A stretch of DNA of 29,708 nucleotides. Source: JBBDWZ01 sp050732575. Its GTDB lineage: Bacteria; Gemmatimonadota; Gemmatimonadetes; Longimicrobiales; RSA9. Position 1 is the stretch's first letter. Each line of letters begins with the position of its first letter. Positions 29,020 through 29,708 of this stretch are shown in pieces. The stretch lies in NCBI GenBank assembly GCA_050732575.1, contig JBOHRF010000032.1, forward strand, positions 1-29,708, read 5' to 3'. Made by a program: the position numbers and the translations under genes. The notes under the pieces are model-generated. The model saw nothing but the letters and a program-made list of their open reading frames with translations. It ran no database searches and was not told the origin of the DNA.

Positions 29020-29058
29020 AAAAAAGAGCGCAGAGAACAACAAAATCGTTCTCTGCGC
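29020..29058 (-). terminator. Textbook intrinsic terminator with no protein gene upstream
   Basis: On the minus strand, an 11-bp perfect stem (29048-29058 with 29028-29038, GCGCAGAGAAC/GTTCTCTGCGC) has a 9-nt loop and is followed by TC then six T's. On the plus strand no T-run follows. Transcription must therefore come from the right, where there is no minus-strand protein gene within the window. Confidence 0.9.
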
Positions 29059-29180
29059 CCTCCACGTTCGGCAAATGAGGAAGTGGGCGTGGGCTGAAAC
29101 GGATGAAACGGTGCGGCCGTACCCCCCCGAGTTCGCGACGCACCTGAGACAGCTTGCCAGAGTCAGCCCAACGCCCACCG
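29020..29180 (-). ncRNA. Candidate structured non-coding RNA
   Basis: Directly before the terminator at 29020-29058 on the minus strand lies a closed fold. GTGGGCG/GGGCTGA (29083-29089 and 29091-29097) pair with TCAGCCC (29163-29169) and CGCCCAC (29172-29178), 14 base pairs with a small 1x2 internal loop. Inside are unpaired stretches of 18 nt (29145-29162) and 12 nt (29098-29109). An inner 6-bp stem, GGTGCG (29110-29115) with CGCACC (29139-29144), closes a 23-nt loop. A closing stem, a large central bubble and an apical stem resemble the outline of 6S RNA; I cannot confirm that, and the family may be new. The 5' end is probably to the right of 29180; no promoter is clear. A leader of the plus-strand gene at 29317 is the alternative, but the terminator's direction argues for the minus strand. 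Confidence 0.45.
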
Positions 29181-29316
29181 TGGCCGGGGAGAGCCGAACG
29201 TCGATGGGGTAGACGACGCGGGCGGTTGACGCGTCACGTTGCATTTCGCTGGACAACGATGCACGCGAACTCGACTATTTGTGAAAAGAAACCTGCTCTC
29301 ATGGGATGGGACGACT

Positions 29317-29708
29317 ATGCGCGCCGCTTTTATGACCTCGTTCGCGTTACTGCTACAGCCAGCCCTGGTACCGGCGCAGTTCACGGCGCAACACAGTGGC
29401 ACGAACGCGGAATTCCGTGGTTTTTCGGCGGTGAGCACGCAGGTCGCGTGGGCATCGGGGTCGGGGGGCACGTATGCGCGCACCGTGAATGGCGGTCAGA
29501 CCTGGGCCGCGGATAGCGTACCGGGCGCGGGCGCGATGTTTTTCATCGATGTCCATGCAGTGAGTGATCGGGTGGCTTACCTGGTCGGCACCGACTTCAA
29601 TGGTGGTTATGCGGCGATCTACAAAACGGTGGATGCAGGTAAGACTTGGCTGAAGCAATGGGACAAGCGCCATGCGCAGGTTTTTATTGATGGCGTGGCC
29701 TTCTGGGA
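29317..29708 (+). CDS. Secreted Asp-box (BNR) propeller protein, 5' part
   Basis: Incomplete gene running off the right edge, with 130 codons visible and no stop. The start ATG 29317-29319 is followed by a signal peptide (MRAAFMTSFALLLQPALVPAQ) with cleavage probably at Ala20-Gln21. Asp-box motifs, the Ser/Thr-X-Asn/Asp-X-Gly-X-Thr-Trp signature of sialidase and sortilin-type beta-propellers, are seen at 56-63 (TVNGGQTW) and 104-111 (TVDAGKTW). The pattern of short strands (FRGFSAVSTQVAWASGSGG, FFIDVHAVSDRVAYLVGTD) fits the photosynthesis-assembly/glycosidase-like propellers abundant in this kind of genome. Activity cannot be judged from the fragment. An upstream GGATGGGA may serve as a weak ribosome site. 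Confidence 0.85.
   Translation, partial: MRAAFMTSFALLLQPALVPAQFTAQHSGTNAEFRGFSAVSTQVAWASGSGGTYARTVNGGQTWAADSVPGAGAMFFIDVHAVSDRVAYLVGTDFNGGYAAIYKTVDAGKTWLKQWDKRHAQVFIDGVAFW

Noticed and set aside
28019..29212. 397-codon plus-strand open frame across the TPR-like gene and the repeat spacer
   Set aside because: The middle is pure GGGAGC repeat translation (Gly-Ala-Gly-Thr), and the left part is antisense to a better gene with a ribosome site.

Overview
The window looks like chromosomal DNA of a GC-rich, Gram-negative-type bacterium. The envelope genes point to an outer membrane: an outer-membrane DUF5916/CBM9 protein, several lipoproteins, an L,D-transpeptidase, LytM-type M23 peptidases and a bactofilin. 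Large secreted metallopeptidases (M1, M16), a DUF5916 protein, Asp-box propellers and signal peptides ending in Ala-Gln are together typical of Gemmatimonadota. That phylum is my inference from gene content; no rRNA or other marker is present. I see no rRNA, tRNA, CRISPR array, insertion sequence, phage or plasmid gene.

Layout. 80-3410 (minus): secreted M1 aminopeptidase and a glycine-zipper protein. 3600-6171 (plus): an overlapping operon of ECF sigma factor, LytS-type sensor kinase and LytTR response regulator. 6176-10531 (minus): an envelope block with a TPR lipoprotein, an L,D-transpeptidase lipoprotein, an M23 peptidase coupled to a bactofilin, and a second M23 peptidase. 10856-12229 (plus): secreted amidohydrolase. 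12358-14151 (minus): ApaG and a penicillin-binding-type serine hydrolase. 14736-19315 (plus): a secreted repeat protein, an ATP-grasp enzyme and a two-domain M16 peptidase. 19351-20076 (minus): an OmpR-type regulator without a kinase. 20188-23625 (plus): a small membrane protein and a DUF5916 protein. 23657-28531 (minus): CoA-transferase overlapping endonuclease IV, a sigma factor/anti-sigma pair, a duplicated helical lipoprotein and a TPR-like protein. From 29317 (plus) a secreted Asp-box propeller protein runs off the window.

The protein genes are mostly ordinary; the intergenic DNA is not. Many spacers are imperfect palindromes whose two arms are inverted arrays of short repeats (6, 9, 12 or 13 bp), and the repeat unit mostly differs from place to place. 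All four convergent gene junctions carry inverted repeats at or across the stop codons. This suggests a family of gene-end elements that may act as two-way terminators or be products of template switching. Two strong intrinsic-type terminators (14400-14433 plus; 29020-29058 minus) have no protein gene feeding them and lie directly downstream of folded sequence. They mark two candidate non-coding RNAs; the minus-strand one at about 29020-29180 is the best lead for something undescribed.
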